Below are positions 51,401-62,469 of a DNA stretch of 64,000 nucleotides, piece after piece. Within the stretch, counting starts at the first letter, position 1. Every line of letters begins with the position of its first letter. The notes under the pieces were generated by a model. It worked only from the letters and a program-made list of their open reading frames with translations, was not told the DNA's origin and ran no database searches. The stretch spans positions 124,001 through 188,000 of the forward strand of contig JAZGTN010000068.1 of NCBI GenBank assembly GCA_037783415.1. Direction: 5' to 3'. This DNA comes from Leptasterias polaris. Taxonomy: Eukaryota > Echinodermata > Asteroidea > Forcipulatida > Asteriidae. The translations under genes were made by a program, and so were the position numbers.

Positions 51401-54400
51401 ACTAGACATGAATTTGTTACGAACAAATACTGGGGTTTCGGCTTCACAATTGTCAAGAATGAAGATCACACATTTGAAAAATAATTAAAAATTAAAAATT
51501 AAAAATTGACAAAGTATCATGTAATATTTTTAGGGCATGATTGTCCACGATTAAAGCGGAACTGAACAGACGGATTTTGCGGAATCTGCCCATTGAAAAT
51601 GAAAAACGGGCTTTGAATTTGAACTTTTAAAAAAGTGACAAAACGTTGGTTTTTTCCTGTTACTAAATGCAAAACTGTTGAAATTAAAATATTTTTGTTA
51701 ATACTAGAAAAATATCAGAAATCAGACCTTAATAAGTTACGAGATCGTAACCGTTGAGCGTATGAAAATATGATGTAGCAAATGAATACACGTTGTACAC
51801 TCCAGGCACATTCTTTACGGTGTTTTCACCCAAATTGCATTTTCTCCATGCCTTTAATCAACAACCATACACAAACCAGCTTACCCCTGCTCTATAATAT
51901 GAACACACACGTTGATTGACACCCATAAAGGTCTAAAATATACCGTAAACTTTCAAAATTTTGTCGCCAAAGCGAAAACAAAAGGCTGACGTTTTGTTTC
52001 TGTGTGTGGAGCAGAGAAGTACACGATCACGTGATAAGCTAGACTTGGTTCCAAGTCTGTGATCGCTGTCCGGTTTAAGTCTAACTGATGGCCGATACAT
52101 TTTTGCCTGAAACAGCGCCCTCTTGTGGATAAACCTCCATCTTTAACCTACGATAGAACGTGTGATAGCCAATCTGCGGGGACATTTTGCGTGGCTAATG
52201 TAGAAAAATAACCGCGATCTCAGACTTGAAATCAAGTCTACTGATGTGCAATAACGATAATGTTTCTAATTTGTTTTTGTTGCAGCGATGCAGTAACATT
52301 AGAAATTGCCAACTCCGGATCTGAATCGGCTGTTGAATTATTGAGAGTTTTTTTTTACATGAAACGGAATAGTTCGTGTCTAGGGAATTCATTAACCGAC
52401 TTACAAAAAAGTTTTTAAAAAGATTTGAGGTCGGCAATTTAGCCGCAAAAATCCAGGTCGGTCGGGTTACCGAAAACACAACATTTATTTTGTTTGGCCT
52501 TACATAACCATTATAGCGAAGCAATGAATCCACCGAACGATGCATTGTATGCCTTACACGTTGGCTGTGTGTGTGGATACGTGGATGGATGGCCGTGTGT
52601 TATGTACAGCGGGTTTTACGTGCCATGTACGCACACAAAAATACACTCAAAATACGTTTTTAAATCGGTAAAATCGTCAAGAAAGAAACAAAAACACTCA
52701 AAACAACTGCTTCTTGATCTAAGTTAGGGCACAGGCTTTCATTTGATGTATTATTTGTGTCTTGTAAAGGCTGTAGTTCCTGAGATCAAGCGATCACAAA
52801 ATTTCACGTGTTAATGCTATGAGCATTTTCGGAAAGAAGAAAAAGAAAAATCTCGACGAAAACAAAGGTGGTTTCGGCGGATAGCCGAAACCCCCAATAA
52901 ACGACTCAACGCCACCTAATTTCTTTTGGGGGGGGGGGGGGTATGAATTTAAGCTATTTAAAAAATGAGTGACCACCCAACTAATTCATTATTAAAAGGT
53001 TCTTCCACATTCTGTAGCCAACATTCTGTAGCCAACATTCTGTAGCCAACATTCTGTAGCCAGCATTCTGTAGCCAGCATTTTGTAGCCAGCATTTTGTA
53101 GCCAACATTATGTAGCCTTTACTTGTGCCGTTTTTAATTGCCTTAGGTCAGAAAAGATACTTTGTCCTAGTTCTGCCAATTTGGGAGAATAATTGCTAGT
53201 AAAGATATGGTGTGCATCTGATCGCTTGCGTATCACCTAAAATATGAACTTCCCAACAAGCACACAGGGAATCTGACTCCAGAAATGGCACAACCAAGTT
53301 TATCGTGGATGAAGACGTCATGTGAATTGTGTCAAGAGAGCAATATCTCCCAGTGGTTTTTATTTTACAGTTATAAGTGTATAGTTTCTAATACTAGTTC
53401 TTACAATTTGTTTCAGGCCACATTTATGGATTTTAAGATTCAGAACATGGTCGGCAGCTGTGATGTAAAGTTTCCTATCAGGCTAGAGGGTCTTGTACTC
53501 AAGCACAGCCAGTTCTCAAGGTAATGACTTCACTTTGACCCCTTAAGCTCTTGTCACTCTTTGTTTCATTGCTCTTCTGCCCAATTTTACATAGAGCTGC
53601 TTAAGCAGAAAATATTGAACATAATTTGGTTTTTACCCTTACACAGATGTGTGTTAGACACTGTTTACTCAGTATTTACCCGAGTTTTGTGAAAAAAATC
53701 CACAGGCAAATCACTCGGGTGGGATTAAAATTAACATCTATGAAAAAATATTGCTTAACAATTTCCTGCTAAGCAAAAAAGGAGCAGGATACCAGTTGCA
53801 GATGGTACATGTGACTTGGTATTTTGGCTGGTAACTTAATTCTACTGAGCAAAATGTTGTCCTTTTTCTGCTTTAGCAGTGCTATGAAATTTGGCGCCGA
53901 CCTCTCTTCAGCATAATTATGCCTTGCCGAATGCAATAAATCACTCGGTCTCATGGGAAGTGTATGTTACTGTGAAATGTGATTATCGTAGGTGATTATA
54001 TTCATGTGGTGAAGGTTTCTAATATCTGATTTACATTTATATCTTTCTAGCTATGAGCCAGAGTTATTCCCAGGTCTAATTTACAGAATGGTCAAACCTA
54101 GGATAGTGTTGCTGATATTTGTCTCTGGGAAAGTAGTCCTTACAGGTAAGAGAAAAATTAATTTAATCACAGAAAACTAATTAAATGTTGGCATCATTTG
54201 GCTTTTTTCTCTCTTTGTTTCTTCTTACTCTGATTGTATCTATATTTGTATTACTTTTCAATTGTGCAATTGTAAAAATTGTAATAATATTTTATAAATG
54301 TTTTGTAAATTGTTGATTATTATATTTAACATTTGTTAATCTTTCCTGTAATTGGCGGTTTTATTTGTTGGTTGGTGACATAAAATAAACTACAATTTTG

Positions 54401-55094
54401 TTGATGTATGTTTAATATTTGTAATCCCTTCCTGTTAGTAGCACTTTAAATTTTTACTCGTATTTTATACCATTTTACAATTTTTAACTTTTTATGGTAC
54501 TGTTTTTGAAAGGGCACTTTATAATTGTACAGTCTGCTGAGATAATTGTGTGTGGTGCACTTAAAACAATGAATGATTAGTTTAGATTAGATTAGATTCA
54601 CAGCTGTCAGTTGGTGAAATAAAATGAAATAAAATAACTTACACATTTTCCCACCTATCCCGTTGATTGAAAAATACATTCCCCTTTTATTTATTCTAAG
54701 AAAATTAGATGAAATGCTATAAAAACAAGTGAAGGCAAAAGGTTAGGCCTACAGAACAATTTGTTAATTCCATTACTGTCATCAAACATTAAAGATAATA
54801 ATTTGTTGTCAAATTTTAACAGAAATGTTTGCTCTCTTGGTCACTTCTTGATTTTCATATGACATATTTTTTTCTTAGCACACATTCATGATGTCACGCT
54901 AAGACTCATTTGGGGTTTTCTTGTTTTAGCATGGAAACTTAAGGGAGTAAACTTGTCAGGATTTTTTTTTTTATTCTTTATTTCACTCTCTTTCTCTCTC
55001 AATTGTCATCACAGGTGCTAAAGTCCGACAAGAAATTAATGATGCCTTCAATAACATCTATCCAATTCTCAAGTCTTTCAAGAAGACGTCGTAG
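42305..55094 (+). CDS. TBP: TBP, TATA-box-binding protein (complete, 7 coding exons)
   Basis: Spliced coding region: 42305-42403, 45312-45562, 49047-49134, 50409-50564, 53417-53520, 54051-54145, 55015-55094; 873 nt, 290 residues plus TAG, all introns GT-AG and in phase. Residues 1 to about 110 form the divergent N-terminus, rich in Gln, Ser, Met and Pro ([40 protein letters not shown]), with no long polyglutamine run. From [20 protein letters not shown] onward the roughly 180-residue saddle domain has both repeats: [19 protein letters not shown] in the first, [20 protein letters not shown] and [19 protein letters not shown] in the second. The protein binds the TATA box minor groove and is the shared initiation factor for RNA polymerases I, II and III. 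Start: TGTCACAATGA context, the only ATG giving the family N-terminus. The Asp in [11 protein letters not shown] (Glu in human) is a conservative change. Confidence 0.98.
42477..42493. repeat. Poly-C tract
   Basis: About 16 consecutive C residues in TBP intron 1. Confidence 0.85.
42683..43104. mobile_element. Palindromic TIR element with perfect 9-bp target duplication
   Basis: Inverted termini TAGCCCCATTTATA (42683) and TATAAATGGGGCTA (ending 43104), flanked on both sides by TCGTTTGAC (42674-42682 and 43105-43113). A 152-nt near-perfect hairpin fills the right part (42939-43090), with arms beginning TTGATCGGTTGATTTCAACA. No coding sequence. A 9-bp duplication would fit a Mutator-type source. 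In TBP intron 1. Confidence 0.85.
44511..44648. repeat. 46-bp tandem repeat, 3 copies
   Basis: Unit ACATGGGTATATTGCAAGAT then TGAGCTCAAGCTGGGATATG and TTAAAT, starting at 44511, 44557 and 44603. In TBP intron 1. Confidence 0.9.
45088..45195. repeat. AGTTGGGTCCAGTAACTCAG tandem repeat
   Basis: About five imperfect copies of a unit of about 23 bp (GTTGGGTCCAGTAACTCAGA, later GGGTCTAGTAACTCGGACT), just upstream of TBP exon 2. Confidence 0.8.
45312..45562 (+). CDS. TBP: TBP coding exon 2
   Basis: Acceptor AATTTTTAG, donor GTAAGT. Encodes the Gln/Ser-rich and TP-rich N-terminal region up to IVPQLQ, the last codon being split with the next exon. Confidence 0.96.
45600..45830 (-). mobile_element. 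Truncated SINE head (minus strand)
   Basis: The reverse complement reads GGTGTGGGTTCTGGCCCCAC then TTGTGTCCCTTACTCCC, a degraded SINE head and body start. It lies in opposite orientation just before the SINE body that carries the 50-bp array. Confidence 0.45.
46026..48771. repeat. 50-bp minisatellite, about 52 copies, derived from a SINE body
   Basis: Unit ACAGTGCACGTTAAAGAACC then CAGAACACTTACTGTGGATG and AGTAGGGGGG, spaced exactly 50 bp, with essentially identical copies. One unit at about 47107 has a 6-bp insertion (ACATGT). The array is interrupted by a 141-bp hairpin element at 47255-47395. The unit and both flanks match the body of the 13.0-kb SINE in order: GATGGGAC before, TGCACGTTAAAGAACCCAG in the unit, GGGGTTAACCCTG and ACTGGTT after. 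In the intron between TBP exons 2 and 3. Confidence 0.95.
47255..47395. mobile_element. Hairpin MITE inside the minisatellite
   Basis: 141 bp from CAGCCGATTTCACGAAACGC to GGTGAAATCAACGGATG. Its removal restores the array unit exactly (GAACCCAG joined to AACACTT). A 26-bp stem with one mismatch (CTCGTCCTAACTTAAGACTA, GTCCTA, and its complement) surrounds a 15-nt loop. Confidence 0.85.
49047..49134 (+). CDS. TBP: TBP coding exon 3
   Basis: Acceptor TTCTTGACAG, donor GTACCT. Encodes [20 protein letters not shown] and ARNAEYNPK, the start of the conserved saddle. Confidence 0.97.
49194..50206. mobile_element. GGGCCCAATTTCATAGAGCT hairpin MITE split by tRNA-like array
   Basis: Left arm GCCCATTTTCATAGAGCTAA at about 49194 and right arm CTATGAAATTGGGCCC ending 50206, with internal ACCATCTGTGACTGGATCCT. 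The array at 49236-50000 occupies the middle. Confidence 0.7.
49236..50000 (+). repeat. Three tandem 317-bp units, each with a tRNA-like sequence
   Basis: TTGAATGGCTTCTGACTGGC starts at 49241, 49558 and 49875, exactly 317 bp apart. The tRNA-like parts (GGGCTAGATAGCTCAGTTGG to CGCTCTAGTC) are at 49307-49380, 49624-49697 and 49941 to about 49995 (truncated in the B box). The units are nearly identical. In the intron between TBP exons 3 and 4. Confidence 0.92.
50409..50564 (+). CDS. TBP: TBP coding exon 4
   Basis: Acceptor GTGATGTAG, donor GTGAGT. Encodes [40 protein letters not shown] and [12 protein letters not shown]. Phase 0 at both ends. Confidence 0.98.
50704..50758 (+). repeat. G-rich tract (G-quadruplex candidate)
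   Basis: About 55 nt with nearly all G, broken by single A or T, on the TBP sense strand just after exon 4. Confidence 0.9.
51042..51064. repeat. Poly-A tract
   Basis: About 22 A residues followed by CGGCTCAG in a TBP intron with AT-rich, ATA-type simple sequence on both sides (50880-51125). No retroelement body was recognised. Confidence 0.75.
51431..52908. mobile_element. Possible TIR element, about 1.48 kb
   Basis: TGGGGTTTCGGCT at about 51431 pairs with AGCCGAAACCCCCA ending about 52908, and a second inverted GGTTTCGGCGGAT adjoins the right copy. No target duplication or transposase seen. The ORFs inside have no recognisable domain. Confidence 0.35.
52924..52942. repeat. Poly-G tract
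   Basis: TTTTGGGG followed by a run of about 14 G in a TBP intron. Confidence 0.8.
53008..53118. repeat. 14-bp tandem repeat, 8 copies
   Basis: ACATTCTGTAGCCA repeated, with later copies changed to GCATTCTGTAGCCA and GCATTTTGTAGCCA. Confidence 0.92.
53417..53520 (+). CDS. TBP: TBP coding exon 5
   Basis: Acceptor TTGTTTCAG, donor GTAATG. Encodes [20 protein letters not shown] and [14 protein letters not shown]. Confidence 0.97.
53579..53897. mobile_element. GGGCCCAATTTCATAGAGCT hairpin MITE with internal extra sequence
   Basis: Left arm GCCCAATTTTACATAGAGCT and TGCTTAAGCAGAAAATATTG; right arm GCTTTAGCAGTGCTATGAAA then TTTGGCGCC; internal GATGGTACATGTGACTTGGT. Positioned just after TBP exon 5. 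Confidence 0.7.
54051..54145 (+). CDS. TBP: TBP coding exon 6
   Basis: Acceptor ATCTTTCTAG, donor GTAAGA. Encodes [20 protein letters not shown] and [11 protein letters not shown]. Confidence 0.97.
55015..55094 (+). CDS. TBP: TBP coding exon 7 with stop
   Basis: Acceptor CATCACAG. Encodes [20 protein letters not shown] then FKKTS and TAG at 55092-55094. Confidence 0.97.
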
Positions 55095-56030
55095 TCTATC
55101 AGAGCTCATATGAAAAGACTTAAACCACAGTGTGGACCAAGATAATTTTGTAGTGACATCCAAAGTAAGGAAGTGTTTGATACAGTGGCAATGGCTACAT
55201 CTGTGAGCCCTTCATGTATTGTAGCTGCAGCCTCCAGCCACAGCCAGAACTAAATGCACTTTGTAGACAATGTCTAGAAAGTCTTACAAGTTGTCTTCCC
55301 TAGAGATCATGGTAATAGCTGCAGCCCAGCACTTGTGCCAAATAGATATCTGCATTGGATGATTTGAGTTGAAGTTGGCGTCAAGACAATCTGTTGAGCA
55401 ATTGTGTGGATATCTTGGCTGGAGGTCTTTCCATGAGGGTTGTCAGAGCTGCGGAACAGCTGCAAGGTAATAGATGCGTGATAATCGGACCAGCCATTTT
55501 GATTTTATAATACACAATCGTGTAGAGATCAAGTGAGGCTCATTTCTAAATGAAGGAAGTTTTGAAGGAAGTTTTGTTGACATCAGAGTATAAGGCCACA
55601 TCAAAGAAGAAACAAACTGTCAGCCACCCCACAAGTCAGGTTCATGACTGTCTGTATTTCAACTGAAGCTTACCGCCATGACTGTAGCGAAAGTAATGAC
55701 ACTGAATCTGGACATGACTTACTTATAGACCCCTTACACAACGCAGAACACACCTCTGCACATGATGCGCGCCCTTCCATTTTGGGAGGCACCTCTATGA
55801 TTCCTGTGTACAGTTGACTCTCAAAATGGAAGGGCAAGCATCATATTTGGAGGTGCGTTGTGCAAGGGGTCTATAGGTAGAGATTCAAACTGGCTGCAAC
55901 TGGTCATGGATTATTGGTTAGTTTACAGGGTGGCAACTGTGTGGGCATGTGGAGCTTTGATGACAAACACTTGCATCTCAGGGTACTTCCCCGCGTCATT
56001 AAGAATGTACGTGGCATTAAATAAATCATG
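55095..56030 (+). other. TBP 3' UTR
   Basis: Follows the TBP stop. An AATAAA at about 56019 is the first good poly(A) signal; others further down (for example about 57330) would allow longer forms. It contains the foldback element at 55734-55875. Confidence 0.45.
55734..55875. mobile_element. TATAGAC-type foldback element D in TBP 3' UTR
   Basis: Termini TATAGACCCCTTACACAACG and TGCAAGGGGTCTATA (the right arm preceded by GGAGGTGCGTTG); inner arms GCGCCCTTCCATTTTG and CAAAATGGAAGGGC. If transcribed as 3' UTR it would fold into a long hairpin. Confidence 0.8.
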
Positions 56031-56123
56031 CTAGTGTCAATTTGGAATTTTTTGGGAAACCTTAGGTTTCAAATCTTATTGCTTTAAAGCCTGCTGACAA
56101 TTGGTAAAATGTCAAAGATCAGG

Positions 56124-56262
56124 GGCCGATTTCACAAAGAGCTAAGATGTGTATCAATCTTAATTTGCTAAGCAAAGTGTGATGTCACAATACAAATCAC
56201 TATGGTGATACTGACAACTCGTCTTAAGATGAATGTTAGTGCTTTGTGAAATCGAGCCCAGT
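56124..56262. mobile_element. CCGATTTCAC...GTGAAATCG hairpin element
   Basis: GGGGCCGATTTCACAAAGAG and ATGTGTATCAATCTTAA at the left, CGTCTTAAGATGAATG and GCTTTGTGAAATCGAGCCC at the right. The same terminal CCGATTTCAC motif is found in the 141-bp element inside the TBP minisatellite. Confidence 0.7.
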
Positions 56263-56264
56263 AT

Positions 56265-56935
56265 CTGCACCTTGTATGACCCAACATATACATGAAATAA
56301 CAAACCTGTGACAGTTTAAGCTCAATCAGTCTCCGGAGTCAGGAGAAAATGCCATCACTGTTTTTAATACTGAAAAACTCAATCACTATTTTTAATACTG
56401 AAAAACTCCATAACTGTTTTTAACACTGTTTTCAAACATGGGATTCTGGACTCAGGAGATCAAAACTGAATGTTGTATTAATTTCTCAGAAACTGTAGCA
56501 TTTCAAGGGACCATCTATAATTATATTATAATCGAATCTGTGAAAATGTTTAAATCTTACCAATGTTTTTGCATACACTTTAAAGGGTGTGTACAACATT
56601 GGTAAGATTGAAAATATAAATGTTCACAGATTTGCACATAACTTACATGGTTTAAAGATGGTCATGGTGGAAAACTTCCCTTGAAATAGTTTTGCTTGAA
56701 ATGCTATATGTTTTAGGAATTGAGTAAAACAGTTAGTCTTTATCACTGGTGATAAAATCCAATGTTTGAAAACAGTGAAAACATAATGGTTTATTTTCAC
56801 TGTTTTCTCATGACTCCAAAGACCGATTTAGCTTAAACTTTCACAGGTTTGTTATTGCATGTATATTGTTGGGTCACATCAAGTGTGGATACTGGTCTTT
56901 GACAATTACCAATGTTGTGCATTGTCTTTAAGGAG
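56265..56935. mobile_element. Foldback copy of the TTTAAAGGCACTG-family
   Basis: Left part ATGACCCAACATATACATGA then AATAACAAACCTGTGA, mirrored at the right by ACAGGTTTGTTATTGCATGT and GGTCTTTGACAATTACCAAT. AACACTG/AACAGTG and CAATGTTTTTGCATACACTT blocks lie in the middle. Downstream of TBP. Confidence 0.55.
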
Positions 56936-58369
56936 ACTTAATCAGACACTTATTGAGGCGTGATGCGGGAGACTTGCACAGTTGGTGCCACCAAGAGTTT
57001 TCCTGAGTGTGGATTTTGTCAAAGAAGGCAGGAGATATGCAGGAGTTTGTGTTTCACAAATTTATTTGAGTTTGTGTTCAGAAAAGCTTTTCACAACCGA
57101 GCCAAAAAGATCATTAGCCATTTAGACAAAGAGAACACATCCAGCAATTTCAGCTTCATCTTTTAGAGTAGAGCCGGGGGTGGGTTCCACTTCCGTGACC
57201 GTTTGTGCAAATATTTATTAAATGTGCATCATGCTAACTGTATAGACCAGAATGCCCTGTATTCAAAAGCTGTGTGCACATTCGCTTCAGTTTGTCGGAC
57301 CAATCACTTTACAGTATCCATAACAAATAAAATGATTTTTCTGTGTGTAAGTCAATATTTTGTCATCTGCTCTTTAAAATGAAATAATCTCCAGTCCATG
57401 ACTACTAACGTTCAACACATTTGAAAATGAGTACAATTTAATATAACAAATTAAAACACTTCACCACAAACAATTTGATCTGTTTGAGGTAAGGTTAAAA
57501 TCAGATTAGTCTAATTGTCATGGACTTGTCGCTGCTTTTGTCCATGTTTTTTAAGTTGGCGATTATACGCTAACATTTGCTGAATTTCACAAACGTAATC
57601 GATGCCTTTTGTGATCAACACAATCCAGTTTGAAAAGTAGTCAAACATTTTGTGTTGTTCACCAGAGTGGAAAACGCCCCTCATCTTGCAAACGAAATTG
57701 CCATTTTGTATTTTTGGATTGTGTAATCATGAAGTATAATTTTTGAAGACATTGACGTTTTCCGATGATACACAATGAAAAGTGCTTCTCTGGCAAAAAT
57801 GCTCGGTTGTGAAATGCCCAAATTAATGTAGTAATTGTAATTTTTGTTGTAATTTTTTTAGCTGAAAAGCCTGGCTAGTGGCGAACCACAATTCTTTATT
57901 TCAGTCCAGCACAGCTTATCATTGATACATTGTAAATAGTTTATTTGTGTGTTTTTTGTAGATTGTTTATTCTGAAACTTGCTGTACAGATCAACGTTAT
58001 GTTAATATATAGCACCTAAAATCAGGCATATCCTATTTTCAAGTTATCCATCATTATGCACAATGTTCCAGTTCAAATTCAGGCTGAGGGGAAAGTAACA
58101 TATAGTGACGAAAACAAATATTGTAAATAATATGAGAGAGGATGTCTCTGTGTATTACTTTGCCCTAGCCCTTGTGTTGCAGGGCAAGAACAGTTTGGTT
58201 TTGACTTGGAGGAAGTGATGGGCACAAAATATGCCATTATAAATCATTTGTAAAATTGTTTCATTGTTCTAAATATTAAAAAGCTGTTTTAAAATACATT
58301 TTGTCGGTGTGTAAGTTTTTTGTGTGTAGTGTTCATACTTACTAATTGAGTTTTGTAGTTCCTGCCTTT

Positions 58370-58745
58370 CACCTATCCCTGTTTGAATCCTGGACCAGAG
58401 CCTTGCATGTGGGTCGAGTTTTCAGGAGTGCCAGATTACGTGGCTTTTCCTCTCACATCTAAAACTGACATTTCTTCATCATCTTCTATGGGTGAGGTGT
58501 GGGTGAAACACAATTAATACTCTTTAGCCCCGATGCAAAATCTGTTAAAATTGTTGCGGTACCCGCTGCTAAAATATAAGAATTGAAGTGCCTCATGCAG
58601 GTGGTCTAGTGGTACTGGTAAGATATCGCTGTAGCACAGCTGTGGGTTTGAATCCCACCCGAGTAATATGGGGGCAGGGAGGGTACTGAGTACACAGTGC
58701 AAAACACACATCCATGTATGTGTAAAACACAAGTAATATTCTTTA
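58370..58745 (+). mobile_element. SINE fragments
   Basis: 58380-58480 matches the body of the tRNA-Gly-like SINE at 26.8 kb (TTTGAATCCTGGACC, TTTTCCTCTCACATCTAAAA). 58600-58660 is a tRNA-like head (GGTGGTCTAGTGGTACTGGT, GTGGGTTTGAATCCCACC) related to 19280. Confidence 0.6.
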
Positions 58746-61527
58746 GCCCTGATGCAATTTTAACATCTTAACATTCATCATCTTCCCTTCACAGGTACCT
58801 TCAGGTCACAGTGCTAGGTACTTTTGAGGATCCCTTGATTCCGTTACCAGAAAGATAGAAGTGTCACCTGACAATACTAATTCACATGAGATTTTCCAGT
58901 GGTGTGTAAAAGTTGTCAACAGAGGGCATACTTTTGGTATGCTGAACTTTTAATGTACACACGTTAGATCAGTTGATTGTAAAATTTACAAGTTAAGAGA
59001 TATTTCCAGCAACTCTGATTTAGGCGTTGATGCATGTTTGTTACCAATGCATTGGTAACAAGCAGATATGACTTAACAGGCTTTTGTACTTTCTATCAAC
59101 ATATACAATGAAGTTCTGATGTATTTGGCTTGTAAATTCACAAGACACAACAAATCTACACATGTACATTCTACTTTGGAAGTTATGAATCAGAATGGGT
59201 AACCTTTCCTTAGAAAAAAAACATGAACAAGGAAATGACTTGACTTGCCTTTACACCAGAAAACCCCCAATTAAACAAGCATCAAACCTTCTCTTAGAAA
59301 GCTTGTATAGTATCATCAGCCATCGCTGTGACTTTATACAGATACGTGTACAATGTTCAAGTGTAAACCATGTTACCTGTGACAATAAATGTTTACAAAA
59401 GAGCCACCGGGTCTGGACTTCCTGCTGATAAATTGTACCAGGGCTCAATGCAGGCATGCTACTTCTCAATTGGTTTCCTCTTTTTTCCTTAATTTCATCG
59501 CCATAGAAAACTGGGAAAAATTAAGTTTTTTTATTTTTGGCAATATAAAAGTTGCATGTAGGCTTATGACAATGGAGGAAAACATAAAATGTTGCATTTT
59601 ATGGAAACTTAAAGCACTGTACAATTTCTTATCTGTGGATGTCAAGAAAGGAGGCACATTATTACTTTTCTTGGTTTTATGTAGTACTAGTGATCCAAAA
59701 TTTCTCATAATTAATAGTAAAAATTGTAGTATCTTGCCTGCCAAGAAATGCGTTGGAACGAATGTACAATGTCACGGGCACCCAATTGCATGGCTGTGCT
59801 TACCGTAAGCAAAGAATCGGCGCTTACAGAAGCAGGAAATTTGCCTATACATGTACATCAAATCGCCACAGCCAAAGTCCATTAGGAAACACAGCCTAAC
59901 AACATGCTTCTGTGCTACAGGAAATAAATAAACTGACAAGGATAAATTGTATCAAATGACCACGTGCAACCACAACTATTTTATTTTGTTTCCACAAGGA
60001 AAAAGGAGAAAATAAATTCTTACGTTTATACTTATAATTGAATGTTTTTAATAATGTAAAAAAAAATATTACATTAATCACTGTACATGACAATATAATA
60101 ATAATAATGGCGTAAATAATTCAAATATGCAACTAATATCAGCTGTTATATAAGGAAATTTTCCATAAAACACATTGCATCAGCTTTGCCAACTTCATGT
60201 TAAGCTAAGGTTCTAATTGTAAAGATATATACATAATGGATGATAACACTACAGAAACAAATATATATATTGCTTCCTTTGAAAACAACACATTGTTCCT
60301 GGTTTTAGCCAGCACCTACACTCAGAAAAAACCATGTCACATTTACCGAGTCAAAAGTCTTACTGTTCCCAAACCTTAAGTTGATTTATTAATTTGGTTG
60401 GCTTTAAAATTCCTACCCTAATTCACACTGTTCTCACGTTTTTTCTTTTTTTTCTTCAAAACTATTGATATAAGGAAGTATTATTCACTTCCTTTCTAAT
60501 TTAAAAGCTTATTTCACAATATAATTGATTGAGGAATGGTTCAAGAGAAATTAAATTACTGATTTTATGATGAAATGTGATAACTTCACTTTCTTGTTAC
60601 ACTGTGAGGCCTGTGGACGGTTTCACAAGAATTATAATTAACTATTTTGTAAAATATATCACTTCAAGTGACATTCCTCCCTTTTGCTATTGAAAAAAAA
60701 GGTGAACAAAAAACAACAAATTGCCGGTGAAAGAAGCGGTGAAAGAAGCGAGAGCGTGTGAACTTTTAAAACTTAACAGCAGGGACTGCCTTGAGCAAAG
60801 TGCAGTGTGTCTTTGTTCCGAGAACACAAGTGACTGTCAATGACGGGGATTTTGGCCCATTATGTCAACTCTTTAACTTGACAGAACCATCAGAACAAAG
60901 TATTGCAATTGAATATATATTTTCCTTTACTTTTAATATAATAATAAGGCAAGTAAATAAAATTCTTAAAATAAATTCATGATGACTGCTGTCGTCACAC
61001 ACTTATAATCTCTTAGCAATTTTGCTTGAATTTTCATAAGATAACTGTCTAAAGCTACAACTCTTTATATAAGCTTGTTATTTACAGTACACAGTTTAGA
61101 CCATGCTCATGCAACGGCCATCTTGATTCTTATATATACAAGGCTGTCAGCCTCAAAATGAGGCAATTCCAATATAGTCTGGTAACTGGTAACCTTCATT
61201 ACGAATGTCACAATGTAAGGGGTACATGACCAAGATGGCCGCAGCACTCAATGGGTGTTAATAGCAAAAAATCTGATGGAAAAGTTTCAAGAAATTTTTG
61301 CAGCCATATTCAATAAATCCCAATCATCTGCTGCTGTAATCAAAGCACGTTTGACTTTCTCTCGTTGGAGGAAAGTACGCGAAGCAGCCGTTTAGAGTTG
61401 TCATTCTAAAATAAGGGGAGTACTTTACACAATGAAGGCAATATGAAGGCATTCTCACCCTTAACATTCTCAACAATATTCTATCAAGTTGACACTATCA
61501 GCTCAAAGTAACTTATACATCTCATTT

Positions 61528-61709
61528 GGACCCAATTACATAAGGCTTGCAATCACAACAACTTAGCACAGAAAAATCTTACTTAGCAAAAACAGGTTAC
61601 CAGCTAAAATTCCATTAAGTTTACATTGTTGCCGCTGGTGCCCTGTTCATTATATTTGTTTTATTTGCTAAGCAGTATTTTCTGCCTAACAGCTTTGTGG
61701 AATTGGGTT
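61528..61709. mobile_element. GGGCCCAATTTCATAGAGCT hairpin MITE, diverged copy
   Basis: GGACCCAATTACATAAGGCT at the left and CAGCTTTGTGGAATTGGGTT at the right, internal AGGTTACCAGCTAAAAT and TTGCTAAGCAGTATTTTCTG. Confidence 0.65.
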
Positions 61710-62469
61710 CTGTTAATCATTGAGTAATGAATACTACATGTACATGTAAGACATTAAATTTAATGTGACATGTTTTAACTACATTCAAGTTCAAAGGTCA
61801 ACAGCTAACACATAATAACATTGCTATCATCTCAACACTTATACCAATCTACTCTCAATGTCGAACTTTCCCTTCAAGAGAAGATACAACATAAATCTAC
61901 AGAATTTGTCAAAAATTGGTCTCAAACATTCTGAACAAAACTACTGTCGGAAAAGTCTATCATTTTTCAAAATGTGGCCGACTCCAATACATATAGCAAA
62001 AATGCTGACAAGATGTCGTCCAGGCAATTTTTCAAACACGTAAATGTGAGAATGCTGACAAGCTGTCGTCCAGGCAATTTTTCAAACACGTAAATGTGAG
62101 AATCAAAAGTGATAGACCATTCTACATTAAAAAATAATTTGATCTCTAAAGGAAATTTAAAAAGATAACGATAAGCTTATGTGTTGAATCTTCTCCTTTT
62201 GCTAAATTAACTGAACAACGCAGAAGATAAGAGGCTAATCTTTCGTGGTGAAATGAAAACCATGGTACGATGAAGCATTGTAGTCCAGAGAGGCAGTTTA
62301 GGGACTGCATCCAAATGTAAGCCAGAAGGCAGAAATGATGATGTGATTGTATATTTTAGAATCCAACAAGTGTACTCTAGCCATCATCAGAGCTGCAAAA
62401 ATAGCTTTTTTTTTACCATACAATGTAAATCTCCAACAAACTTCACCATAATAACAGTGCTAATTATCC

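Noticed and set aside
52195..52545. 116-residue minus-strand ORF in a TBP intron
   Set aside because: No domain recognised. It lies within a possible non-autonomous TIR element.
59389..59808. 139-residue + strand ORF downstream of TBP
   Set aside because: AT-rich, with no recognisable domain or splice context. An open frame of this length is expected by chance in 64 kb.
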